A stretch of 24,040 bases of DNA from Candidatus Nanohalarchaeota archaeon (GTDB lineage Archaea; EX4484-52), in the NCBI GenBank assembly GCA_003660905.1, contig QMVB01000006.1, forward strand, positions 1 through 24,040, written 5' to 3'. Shown piece by piece: positions 16,227-23,578 of this stretch (position 1 is its first letter; every line of letters begins with the position of its first letter). Under the pieces are notes generated by a model that ran no database searches, was not told the origin of the DNA, and saw only the letters and a program-made list of their open reading frames with translations. The translations under genes were made by a program, and so were the position numbers.

Positions 16227-16499
16227 CTATGCATAATCCTCATCCAGCAATACTTCTTCACAATTAAGCCCCATGCTTTCACATGATCCAGTAACTCCGC
16301 CACTATCGTATAAATCTATGCATTCCATAATGCATTTCTGGCTTGGCAGGGAAGTATTGATCTGTTCAGATGCATTATCCGATACGTCTTCAGTTGATGC
16401 CTTTACAACATTCATATAAATAGCAATTGCTACAACAATCATAATGCCTATCAACAGCAAAATCACAAGCCATATCTCTGTTTTTCCAACTTTTTTCAT
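16227..16499 (-). CDS. Small single-span membrane protein, 90 residues
   Basis: A basic leader (MKKVGK) is followed by a strong hydrophobic helix at about residues 9-29 (IWLVILLLIGIMIVVAIAIY), then an acidic, Ser-rich outer part with four Cys, ending in acidic residues. This resembles a pilin-like or anchor protein. A GGGAGA ribosome site overlaps the end of the lipoprotein gene, and the ATG follows that stop by two bases, so the two are translationally coupled. Function unknown. Confidence 0.75.
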   Translation of the reverse strand: MKKVGKTEIWLVILLLIGIMIVVAIAIYMNVVKASTEDVSDNASEQINTSLPSQKCIMECIDLYDSGGVTGSCESMGLNCEEVLLDEDYA

Positions 16500-16501
16500 A
16501 T

Positions 16502-17932
16502 TTATATCTCCCTGTCTGGTTTTGTTTTTACATTAATGTATCCCTGCAATATATAATCATAATCTGCCTTGGCAGTGAACATATACGGCTCCATTATATT
16601 TACTGTCGGAGCTGCCATCGTGCATCGGATTTCTGATGTCTTATCTTTATATATATCCAATTTATTTAAAATTATTCTGTTTCTGTTTTCTGCATCTATT
16701 GCATCTATTAAATCTCCACTTTCATCCATATAGTTCTTATTCATTGTATCTTTCATCTCAAGCATATTTCCATTATTTTCGAAGTCGCAGTAAAATCCAT
16801 TTAATTCACTATTCTCTTTGCCTGAATCCCTAAAGATATTCTCTGCATCCTTGTTAACTTTCAGGCTTAATGTATTTATATGCCCGTATCCTGCTCCTTT
16901 ATTCAGCACGATAAGTTTTATTGTCCATTTGTTTTTTGATGTTCCTGTACTTGAACGTATGGGCTGCTTTGAAGTGGGCTCTATTTCTATTGCCATGGGA
17001 CCATAAGTTCGGACAGTTGTGCCTTTCATCTCCATTTCATTGTCTGTAATGGATTGCTGTATGATTTCAAGTGGATTTGCAAAGTAAATATGAGATTCGC
17101 TTTTTGCTTCTGCTGAATATTTTACATTAAACCGGAACGTGCATGGTTGCATCAGACCGGCTGTTTCCTCATTGCTGGGAGCTTTTATTTTCCACACCAG
17201 TTCAACGCTGTCTTTTGGATTAATGAGTATCCGGCGCCCTACAATTACTGATTGGGAATATACTATATTGCCTGATCCCGCTGTTTGTGATTTTATATTC
17301 TCCTTGAACAACTCAATTCCATTGCCGGGATTTATTATAAAAGATTCGATGTTGTAGAGACTTCCGCAATACTGCACAAGAACGGAGGATGCCTTGAATT
17401 CCGAAGAGTCGTATGCATATTCAGGAAGACCGCTGTCCAATGCAAGTTCATCTGCTGATTTTTCGGTCAGCTCATAGGGTTCTATTTCATACTCTCCGCC
17501 AACAAGAGTTATATATTCTGTCTGGATATTATAATCTGTTTCAGTCCTGTCAGGCGCAATAAGCGTCACATTCTTGCCTTCATTTTTGATAATGTATTCT
17601 GCATACTTCTTGATAACTACATTTGTTCCATCCCATTTAAACCAGCTGTTTCCTTCGCGTATGATTGTCTCCATTCCATTTTTTTCTTTCCACAGATAAT
17701 ATCTCTTTATTTTTCGCTCCTCAAGTATCATCTTAGCAGGACTTTGCCCTGTATTGGTAATTCTCATCCTTATTTGGGCAATGTCATTGGTGTTCAATAT
17801 ACCTGATGGATAAATGTTCAGATAATCCACATGAAGAAGATCTGTTGTCTTTATTGTTTCATTGCAGCCAGAAGACAGAATAATCAACCCAATAATCCAA
17901 AATAAAGCATATTTTTTACCAAACATAATCAT
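16502..17932 (-). CDS. Putative surface lipoprotein, 476 residues, beta-rich
   Basis: The N terminus has a short basic part, a hydrophobic run and a lipobox-like LSSGC with Cys at 23, so lipid anchoring outside the membrane is likely. After it comes a segment resembling Ig-like/CARDB domains (ITNTGQSPAKMILEE), and a later similar region near 335-360. This pattern of beta-sandwich repeats is common in archaeal surface proteins. The start is the ATG at 17932 (another at 17926); TATATAAA at 17952-17959 lies 24-30 bases upstream. It is the first gene of the cluster that includes the 90-residue protein, and lies upstream of the 76- and 161-residue proteins. The specific role is unknown. Confidence 0.82.
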   Translation of the reverse strand: MIMFGKKYALFWIIGLIILSSGCNETIKTTDLLHVDYLNIYPSGILNTNDIAQIRMRITNTGQSPAKMILEERKIKRYYLWKEKNGMETIIREGNSWFKWDGTNVVIKKYAEYIIKNEGKNVTLIAPDRTETDYNIQTEYITLVGGEYEIEPYELTEKSADELALDSGLPEYAYDSSEFKASSVLVQYCGSLYNIESFIINPGNGIELFKENIKSQTAGSGNIVYSQSVIVGRRILINPKDSVELVWKIKAPSNEETAGLMQPCTFRFNVKYSAEAKSESHIYFANPLEIIQQSITDNEMEMKGTTVRTYGPMAIEIEPTSKQPIRSSTGTSKNKWTIKLIVLNKGAGYGHINTLSLKVNKDAENIFRDSGKENSELNGFYCDFENNGNMLEMKDTMNKNYMDESGDLIDAIDAENRNRIILNKLDIYKDKTSEIRCTMAAPTVNIMEPYMFTAKADYDYILQGYINVKTKPDREI

Positions 17933-18003
17933 AAATAATAACTAAGAAAAATATATAAATATGCCTCTTTTTTTAGGCATCTAAAAAATGTTTGTTGCTG
18001 TTC

Positions 18004-18132
18004 TTATTTTTTTTTCATTTTCATTTCATGTTTTATGCGCAGTTTTATCATCTTGTTTATCCTGTTTATTTCTTTTATATTTCCAAGTTCAAACATTTGC
18101 TGTTTCATGACCATTAATGTTTCCATATCCAT
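18004..18132 (-). CDS. Small basic helical protein, 42 residues, unknown
   Basis: An ATG at 18132 is preceded by GGGGAGG seven or so bases upstream, the best Shine-Dalgarno site in the window. The product (MDMETLMVMKQQMFELGNIK, then a basic half ending in KMKKK) has eight Met, no Pro or Gly clusters, and should be helical with a very basic C terminus, suggesting nucleic acid or ribosome binding. TTTAAATA at about 18235-18242 may be its promoter, leaving a leader of about 80 bases. It lies 71 bases before the lipoprotein gene, which has its own TATA box. No family recognised. Confidence 0.6.
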   Translation of the reverse strand: MDMETLMVMKQQMFELGNIKEINRINKMIKLRIKHEMKMKKK

Positions 18133-18275
18133 TATATCCTCCCCTTCTTTCTTTTTGACGTTGATTGTCTCTTATCTTCTGTACTGCCAATTTATTAGAA
18201 ATTGACACTGCAAAAATTATTTAACAGCAAAAGTATTTAAAGGTTTCGTTTTTTCATTTTTTTTATGAAAAAATA

Positions 18276-18935
18276 CTATTCTCTCAACATTATTCTTGCA
18301 TCGCACACAACAGCCTGTTTTTCATTTAAAAAAACAGGATTTAAGTCAAATTCTATTATATTTTCCGATTCAAACATTTTGGATACATTTAATATAATAT
18401 CAATGAGTTTTTTTCTGTTTATTTTTATATTCCTGTAGTTGTCCAGAATTTTTTTTGACTTTAATTCACCAATCATATCTTCTATGTCCTTTTCCTGCAA
18501 AGGAACGAGTCGAAAGGACACATCATTAAATGCTTCTACAAAAATTCCGCCCAGACCGAACATAATGGTTTTCCCGAACTGGGCATCTGTTTGCCCGCCT
18601 ATTATCACTTCAATTCCGCATATTGTCTCTTCTATCAAAATGCCATCTATTTTTGGCTTGCTTATATTACCTGTGGACAGCCAAAATTCATTTGCATTTG
18701 CTATAATGTTGTTGTACTGCTCTTCAAGCGTGTTCATATCTGCTACATTTAGCACTACGCCTTTCGCTTCTGTTTTGTGCAGAATGTCCTCTGACATTAA
18801 TTTCATTACAACAGGATATTTTATTTTTTTTGCAAATCGCTGGGCAGAAACCTTGTTTTTCGCGAGGAAATGCTTTGGTGTAGCGATATTGTATTTTTTC
18901 AATAGTTTGTAGCTTTCGAATTCCGTGAGTTTCAT
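18276..18935 (-). CDS. Acetate-CoA ligase (ADP-forming) beta subunit, ATP-grasp
   Basis: The 219-residue product is of usual length for the stand-alone beta subunit (ATP-grasp_5). Motifs are YPVVMKLMSEDILHKTEAKG, GIEVIIGG, GKTIMFGLGGIFVEAFNDVS, FRLVPL and IIEFDLNPVF. With an alpha subunit it converts acyl-CoA, ADP and phosphate to the acid, CoA and ATP, a main fermentative ATP source in many archaea. The alpha subunit is not in the window. The ATG at 18935 is preferred over 18941 because it sits 26 bases from the TATA centre, the usual leaderless distance. The gene is divergent from spt4 and shares its promoter region. Confidence 0.9.
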   Translation of the reverse strand: MKLTEFESYKLLKKYNIATPKHFLAKNKVSAQRFAKKIKYPVVMKLMSEDILHKTEAKGVVLNVADMNTLEEQYNNIIANANEFWLSTGNISKPKIDGILIEETICGIEVIIGGQTDAQFGKTIMFGLGGIFVEAFNDVSFRLVPLQEKDIEDMIGELKSKKILDNYRNIKINRKKLIDIILNVSKMFESENIIEFDLNPVFLNEKQAVVCDARIMLRE

Positions 18936-18986
18936 AGACATTATAACAAACTAAAAGTATTTAAAAAAAACGGTATTATAACGAGT
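18936..18986. promoter_or_regulatory. Shared divergent promoter of acyl-CoA synthetase beta and spt4
   Basis: TATTTAAA at 18958-18965 is centred 25-26 bases before the spt4 ATG (18987) and 26-27 bases before the ATG at 18935 on the other strand. No other TATA-like element stands out in this 51-base gap and neither gene has a Shine-Dalgarno site. One near-symmetric box may therefore serve both directions, giving leaderless transcripts. Confidence 0.6.
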
Positions 18987-19175
18987 ATGATAAGAGCATG
19001 TTCAATTTGCAAGAGACTAACTGAAAAAAGAGAATGTGATGTATGCAAAAACAAGGATTTAAGTGAAGAGTGGAGTGGGATTATTGCGGTCATGAACCCA
19101 AAGGAGAGCAAGATTTCACAGAAACTGGATATTCAGGTTCCTGGATTGTATGCCCAGTACGTAAGAAAATTATAA
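18987..19175 (+). CDS. spt4: Transcription elongation factor Spt4 (RpoE2)
   Basis: A 62-residue zinc protein. CSIC (5-8) and CDVC (17-20) form the zinc site, followed by the family signature DLSEEWSGIIAVMNPKESKI and the C-terminal VPGLYAQYVRKL. Spt4 binds the NGN domain of Spt5 on RNA polymerase and increases processivity; in archaea the Spt4/5 complex also assists FttA-dependent termination, and fttA lies in this window. It starts a compact unit with rps24e (10-base gap) and rps27ae, the usual archaeal association. The ATG fits leaderless transcription. Confidence 0.94.
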   Translation: MIRACSICKRLTEKRECDVCKNKDLSEEWSGIIAVMNPKESKISQKLDIQVPGLYAQYVRKL

Positions 19176-19185
19176 GTGAGTTAAG

Positions 19186-19563
19186 ATGAATTTAATAAAA
19201 AAAGAAGAGAAAGACAACAAATTACTTGGCAGAAAAGAATTTCTATATGAGGTGGAAACAGACGGTCATACAAGCAAAAAACAGGATGTACTTGAAGAAA
19301 TAGCCAAGACTGAGAAAATAGACAGCAACAGGGTTGTCGTTGTGAAAATAAGCCAGGTATTTGGAAAAACAATCTGCTATGCAACAGCTTATGTTTATGA
19401 TTCAAAAGAAAGTGTATTGAAGAAAATAAAGCACGAAAAAGGTCCGAAACCGGGCAAGAAAAAGGAAAAGCCGGCAGCGGAGGAAGAAAAGCCAAAAGAA
19501 GAAGAATCCAAAAAAGAAGAGGAATCTTCCAAAAGCAGCGAAAGCCAAAAGAAGGAAGAATAA
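19186..19563 (+). CDS. rps24e: Ribosomal protein S24e with charged C-terminal tail
   Basis: 125 residues. The first 85 or so match S24e (LLGRKEFLYEVETDGHTSKK, VVVVKISQVFGKTICYATAY, and VYDSKESVLKKIKHE). S24e is a small-subunit protein shared by archaea and eukaryotes. The last 40 residues are almost only Lys, Glu, Ser and Pro (from GPKPGKKKEKPAAEEE on), beyond the usual domain; such a tail is probably disordered. The gene follows spt4 and precedes rps27ae. Confidence 0.93.
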   Translation: MNLIKKEEKDNKLLGRKEFLYEVETDGHTSKKQDVLEEIAKTEKIDSNRVVVVKISQVFGKTICYATAYVYDSKESVLKKIKHEKGPKPGKKKEKPAAEEEKPKEEESKKEEESSKSSESQKKEE

Positions 19564-19593
19564 TAATTAAATTAAATTCAAAAAGGTGAAATT

Positions 19594-19791
19594 ATAGCAA
19601 AAAAACCAAAAAGTAAATCAAAGCACAAAAAGGTCGAAGTTTCGAAAAAATACGAAGTTGTAGACAATAAAATAAAAAGAAATTTCAAAAAATGCCCAAA
19701 ATGCAGAAATATTTTGGCAGATATGAAAGACAGATATTATTGCGGTTTCTGCAGATATACTGAAATATTTAAGAGATCAACCAAGGAATAA
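19594..19791 (+). CDS. rps27ae: Ribosomal protein S27ae, with an ATA start codon
   Basis: A 65-residue zinc protein of the small subunit. Cys 34/37 (CPKC) and 50/53 (CGFC) bind zinc, in the family context KKYEVVDNKIKRNFKKCPKC and DRYYCGFCRYTE. The frame is closed upstream by a TAA at 19573-19575, and between it and the conserved domain there is no ATG, GTG or TTG codon. AGGTGA at 19584-19589 is an excellent Shine-Dalgarno site and lies four bases before ATA GCA, where the family usually has Met-Ala or similar. The start is therefore ATA, unless a base error or polymorphism has changed ATG. The next gene begins two bases after its stop. Confidence 0.88.
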   Translation: MAKKPKSKSKHKKVEVSKKYEVVDNKIKRNFKKCPKCRNILADMKDRYYCGFCRYTEIFKRSTKE

Positions 19792-19793
19792 TT

Positions 19794-19928
19794 ATGGCAG
19801 GATTAATAAGGTTGTCTTTAGAGCAAATCATTTCTTTGGTTATTGTATTAATTGCTATTATAATAATAGGATTTTTGGTTATCAAATATATGGGTTTTGG
19901 ATTTATGGATATATCTACTTATAGATAA
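19794..19928 (+). CDS. Small single-span membrane protein, 44 residues
   Basis: The ATG is two bases after the rps27ae stop, with AAGGA just before it inside the rps27ae end, so translation is coupled. The product begins MAGLIRLSLEQIISLVIVLI, continues with a very hydrophobic helix through residue 30 or so, and ends in a short polar tail. The RLSLEQIISLVI pattern recalls pilin-type N-terminal helices (Glu five or so residues into the helix), but there is no room for a head domain. It may be a small membrane subunit. Function unknown; the frame and coupling make it likely real. Confidence 0.65.
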   Translation: MAGLIRLSLEQIISLVIVLIAIIIIGFLVIKYMGFGFMDISTYR

Positions 19929-19981
19929 TGAGCAGGAAATCCTTTCTTGGCTTCAATGCAGGATTTTATGTATAATTGTAT

Positions 19982-19989
19982 AAAAAAAA
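19982..19989 (-). terminator. T-tract terminator after tRNA-Ser
   Basis: On the minus strand a run of eight T follows the tRNA 3' end directly, as is typical of archaeal termination. It also lies just beyond the end of the convergent ribosomal operon. Confidence 0.6.
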
Positions 19990-20071
19990 CGTCGGGAGAG
20001 GGATTCGAACCCCCGTGGGCGGACCCACTGGTTTTCAAGACCAGCGCACTACCGAGCTATGCGATCCCGAC
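19990..20071 (-). tRNA. tRNA-Ser (anticodon UGA)
   Basis: The 82-base sequence folds as a class II tRNA. Acceptor GTCGGGA pairs with TCCCGAC, followed by discriminator G, as in archaeal serine tRNAs. The D-stem is GCAT/GTGC, the anticodon stem CTGGT/ACCAG with loop CTTGAAA (anticodon TGA), the long variable arm TGGG-TCCG-CCCA, and the T-arm GGGGG-TTCGAAT-CCCTC. CCA is not encoded. No intron. TTTATAAT about 25-35 bases upstream is a likely promoter. It reads UCA and, by wobble, other UCN serine codons. Confidence 0.97.
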
Positions 20072-20110
20072 ACAATATAATTTAAGAAATAATTATAAAA
20101 ATCTATGATT

Positions 20111-20197
20111 TTATGGAATGGGCACAATTCTCAATATTTCATGGACAGTTTTGTCTGTATCAATACTGCTTGCTTTTCCTTCGCATTTTAGTAGCAT
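20111..20197 (-). pseudogene. Possible small gene or frameshifted remnant
   Basis: A 28-codon frame (ATG at 20197, TAA at 20111) encodes MLLKCEGKASSIDTDKTVHE and ends in ILRIVPIP. Just upstream in another frame, from a TTG after a TATA-like stretch, comes VIPEDILEVSFRILGIA. Joined by one frameshift they give a protein-like sequence of about 45 residues with normal composition. It may be a decayed gene, or a real one with a sequence error. I do not recognise the family. Confidence 0.25.
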
Positions 20198-20276
20198 GCG
20201 ATGCCTAATATTCTAAAAGATACTTCCAGTATATCTTCGGGGATTACCAATATGTAGAAATTTATATTATATACAA

Positions 20277-20287
20277 AGATATATAAA
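20277..20287 (+). promoter_or_regulatory. TATA box of the DUF1512-type gene
   Basis: ATATATAAAA lies centred about 27 bases before the ATG at 20309, the spacing expected for a leaderless archaeal transcript. No Shine-Dalgarno site is present. Confidence 0.5.
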
Positions 20288-20308
20288 ACTTTTAGCAATT
20301 ACCTAAAA

Positions 20309-21565
20309 ATGGAGTTAATACAATTTGGTTTGTTTGGACCGGAAGAAGGAAGCGGCATAATAAATATATTATTTTATATAATATTTATTGGTTTTATGCT
20401 TTTTGGGCAAAAAATAATGATTTTGCAGACTGTCTGGAGATGCGAGGCACAGTTGGTAAAAATAAAAAAATGGGACAACCAGGCATCTGAATTGATGTTC
20501 AAAAAAATAAAGCAAAAAACAAAAAAGCCAGTAACTAAGGAAATAAAGCAAAATGTCAGAAATTTTATGGAATTTTTCATATCCTCTCCTGTAGACATAG
20601 ATCCTTTTGGTATTGTAAAGAAATTAGAGCATGTGATGAACCGCTCTGAAAACAAGTTCAACCATTTTATTGAAAAGATTGTTCCAAAACTTAAAAAAGA
20701 AGACAAGAAAGATGTGAAATTTGCAACAATGGGTGCAATGGGAGTCCACCAGGTATACAAGATTCTAAATCACTTGATAATAACGCTGAGAAAAACAAGC
20801 AATATGCAGATAATGCTTATACTTCAGATGTACATGCCTATGCTGACGAAAATGGCAAAATCAAACCTAATTGCAACAAAAGCATTTTTAGATAACATTC
20901 CTGTAGGGGATGCAATAGGACCTTATATTGCGGCAAAAATGAAGACGAAAAAAGGCGTTGAGCTGGATAAGGATATCCTTGTCAGCAAAGAAAAAATAGC
21001 AGGCAAGACGGTTTACATAATGAAGGCGCAAGGTCCTGGCTCAGCTCTTGGAAAGATGGGGGATGCAATAGAGAAATTGCATAAAAAAGAAAAAATAGAT
21101 TATATGATTACAATAGATGCAGCAGGAAAAATGGAAGGTGAAAAGACAGGCTCTGTTGCAGAAGGCGTTGGCGTCATGATGGGAGGCATTGGTGTTGAGC
21201 GTTCAAAGATAGAGGATGTCGGCGTGAAAAATGACATTCCAATCGATGGCATCGTAGTTAAGATGAAATCTGAAGAGGCATCTATCCCAATCAAAAAAGA
21301 AGTATTCGATGCAAGTGCTCTTGTAATTGAAAAAATAAATAATTTAGTAAAAGAAAGCGATGCAAAAAAGATACTTGTAATTGGCGTCGGAAACACATGC
21401 GGAATAGGCAACTGCCAGTCGGAATTGAATGACCTGAAGGAAAAAATGATCCCGATATGGAAGAAACAGAAGAAAAAAGAGCTTGAGGAAAAGAAGAAGA
21501 GAAAATCATTGGTATACAAGATATTCGGCTCCCCCGATGAAGATGATGAGGATTTAGGATTCTAA
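20309..21565 (+). CDS. DUF1512-type membrane-anchored archaeal protein, 418 residues
   Basis: An N-terminal membrane helix (about 18-38, INILFYIIFIGFMLFGQKIM) is followed by a large cytoplasmic domain with many conserved-looking motifs (ISSPVDIDPFGIVKKLEH, PVGDAIGPYIAAKM, KAQGPGSALGKMGDAIEK, IDAAGKMEGEKTGSVAEGVG, MMGGIGVERSKIE, VIGVGNTCGIGN). I match this from memory to the archaeal DUF1512 family, whose function is not established. A very charged C terminus (KKQKKKELEEKKKRKS and an Asp/Glu end) follows. The Gly-rich and Asp motifs suggest nucleotide or metal binding, but I see no standard Walker motif. Neighbours do not point to a role. Confidence 0.75.
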   Translation: MELIQFGLFGPEEGSGIINILFYIIFIGFMLFGQKIMILQTVWRCEAQLVKIKKWDNQASELMFKKIKQKTKKPVTKEIKQNVRNFMEFFISSPVDIDPFGIVKKLEHVMNRSENKFNHFIEKIVPKLKKEDKKDVKFATMGAMGVHQVYKILNHLIITLRKTSNMQIMLILQMYMPMLTKMAKSNLIATKAFLDNIPVGDAIGPYIAAKMKTKKGVELDKDILVSKEKIAGKTVYIMKAQGPGSALGKMGDAIEKLHKKEKIDYMITIDAAGKMEGEKTGSVAEGVGVMMGGIGVERSKIEDVGVKNDIPIDGIVVKMKSEEASIPIKKEVFDASALVIEKINNLVKESDAKKILVIGVGNTCGIGNCQSELNDLKEKMIPIWKKQKKKELEEKKKRKSLVYKIFGSPDEDDEDLGF

Positions 21566-21718
21566 TCTACGAGAAGATACAGAAGACACAGGAACATAGA
21601 GGAAGTGAATAAATAGGGTTTCTGGTTATTTCTTTCATCTGTTTCTGCAGGGCATTCAATGAATTAAATATGCAAAAAAGCTCTGCTTTTTTCGCATCTG
21701 TGTTTTTTGTGGATTTAT
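21566..21718. other. Short gap between convergent genes
   Basis: No gene seen. Low-complexity AGA/ACA-type repeats (GATACAGAAGACACAGGAAC) occur after the stop at 21565, and CGCATCTGTG with TTTTTGTGGATT near 21692. Similar wording (CGCATTCTGTGGATT) is found near 12158, perhaps a dispersed degenerate repeat. Confidence 0.3.
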
Positions 21719-23455
21719 TCAAAGCCCGTCAATCTGTGTCTGATATGTTTTTTCTCCTTCGGGCTGAAGCGGCGTTATTGGTCCTTCGATATTCATTCGG
21801 CTCATAATCATTCCGCATAAGCCATTGAATTTTGATGCAGCAGGACCTTTCAGGAATATCTTGTTGACAGCTTTGAAGAACTGGTGCTCATAAGGACCTG
21901 TCGCTCCTGTGATATTGAAATTTATAAATAGAATGTCTTTTATCCCTTCAACAAGCGCATTTGTTTCTTTGCGCTTTATGAGATTGTATTTGTCTTCTGG
22001 ATATGCCTCAAGCATTTTTGCTTTTGATTCATATTTTTTGCCTTCAACAAAATAATCAAAAAATCCTTTTGCTTCATAGAATATTATTTTTCTTCCAGGA
22101 ACAGCAGGAACAAGTCCCAGTGTTTTGTCGATATACTGCTCCAATTCTTCTTCCTTTGCCAGCAACTCAAGCATTTTTGCCGCAAAGATATTTCGGCTCA
22201 TAACAAACATTGAAGTTATGAAATCCGCATCCTCCATTATTGCATTGCCCTGTCCCATCGGCATCTCAGTTATGGTTTTTTTTGTCACTACCTTAAAGAA
22301 TGTAGTATAAATCCTATCCTTATTCCAGTACTTTGCGCTCGTGATTTCTTTTACCTTCTCTTCAACCCATTCTTCTGTAAGCCATGGAAAATCGCAGATA
22401 AGACCATAATCAGAATTAAACACAAGCTCCTCTTTCATAAACTTGTCATAGCATCCATATTTGCCGTAAACTCCATTCATCTCATCCTCTCTTGTGAATT
22501 GTTTCGGAGCCATTATAGGATATGGATCATCCAGCGTCTTGAATACATAGTGCACCATGTGCGCTGCAAATGGCTCTGATGCGCCAACATGCCTCATAAA
22601 ATTGGAAAATTGTTTTTTTCTTTCTGCAGTCGAGGACATGGATTCTTTGTACAATTTATACTGAGTAATGTATGGTTTTAGAGATTCCCTTGTTTGTTTT
22701 ATTATAAACTCCTTGCTCTTTCTCACCTGATCGTACTGCTCCAGCCTTGATTTCAATGTGCTTTCATATATTGCCATCCATTCATTGAATGCATTTAATT
22801 TGCTTTTGAGAAGATTTTTCTCAACTGTCGGCATATTTTTAAAGTAAGTGTCTGCTTCAATTTTAGAGGCATTATCCAGATTCAAAAAATCATCAATAAT
22901 TGTTGGGAAACTGTTTTTCTGGAGATATGACAAACTTGATTTTCCTTCCTCTTTTTGTATGCTCCCGCTGTAATAATCTATTTCGCTTATGAATATATGC
23001 TTGAAATAATACATTGCTTCCTTTTTGACCGAGGGATTGGATGATTTTAAATTGTCCAGCTGATTTACCTGCGCACTGTATTTTGAGGTTTTATCTTCCA
23101 TCGCGTTGAATTCGTCGATATCTTTTCTTATCCTATCCAGACCTTCCCTTATTTTCCTGTCAAGCTTTTCTTTCTGCTCCTGCGTGTAATGATAATAAGA
23201 AACAAAGCTCACAGGGCAATAAAAGGATTCTTCTCCTTTCATTACACTCCACCCGTCTTTCATTGCTTCAAAAAATGCGCCGTTGAGAATCCCCATTGTT
23301 CCGCCTGCTTTTGTGGTCGGGTTGATGTCGAAGTTTATCTGATTCTCCCCGGCAGTAAAAAGGCATTTGCCCAGATGCTTCCCTGCAAAATTGAGGGGAT
23401 TAGCTGCATCGGAATTAGCCTCCATGTTTTCGTCAGCAAGAATAAATTTTGCCAT
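21719..23455 (-). CDS. Conserved-looking cytoplasmic protein, 578 residues, unknown
   Basis: No signal peptide or membrane span is visible. The N-terminal 85 residues look globular (AGKHLGKCLFTAGENQINFD, GGTMGILNGAFFEAM). About 90-280 is strongly helical with Lys/Glu-rich coiled-coil stretches, and from 290 on a globular part rich in aromatic residues follows (HVGASEPFAAHMVHYVFK, KYGCYDKFMKEELVF, ATGPYEHQFFKAVN). I see no nucleotide-binding or catalytic signature. TTAATAAAG about 27 bases before the ATG at 23455 suggests its own leaderless promoter. It is alone on its strand, back to back with ferredoxin. I do not recognise a family. Confidence 0.8.
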   Translation of the reverse strand: MAKFILADENMEANSDAANPLNFAGKHLGKCLFTAGENQINFDINPTTKAGGTMGILNGAFFEAMKDGWSVMKGEESFYCPVSFVSYYHYTQEQKEKLDRKIREGLDRIRKDIDEFNAMEDKTSKYSAQVNQLDNLKSSNPSVKKEAMYYFKHIFISEIDYYSGSIQKEEGKSSLSYLQKNSFPTIIDDFLNLDNASKIEADTYFKNMPTVEKNLLKSKLNAFNEWMAIYESTLKSRLEQYDQVRKSKEFIIKQTRESLKPYITQYKLYKESMSSTAERKKQFSNFMRHVGASEPFAAHMVHYVFKTLDDPYPIMAPKQFTREDEMNGVYGKYGCYDKFMKEELVFNSDYGLICDFPWLTEEWVEEKVKEITSAKYWNKDRIYTTFFKVVTKKTITEMPMGQGNAIMEDADFITSMFVMSRNIFAAKMLELLAKEEELEQYIDKTLGLVPAVPGRKIIFYEAKGFFDYFVEGKKYESKAKMLEAYPEDKYNLIKRKETNALVEGIKDILFINFNITGATGPYEHQFFKAVNKIFLKGPAASKFNGLCGMIMSRMNIEGPITPLQPEGEKTYQTQIDGL

Positions 23456-23578
23456 ATTATTTAATAGAGCAATTGCCCTTTATTAACTTTTTGTTATTCT
23501 TCTGTAAAATAGAGGGAACATAATCTTATCTTTACCAACAAAAAATATCTTTTTAAGATTTACTGCTCTATCTATTCT

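Noticed and set aside
18245..18440. 54-codon plus-strand frame starting near 18264, behind TATTTAAA
   Set aside because: It is antisense to the acyl-CoA synthetase beta gene, and the TTTAAA element is palindromic and better explained as the promoter of the small minus-strand gene at 18004-18132.
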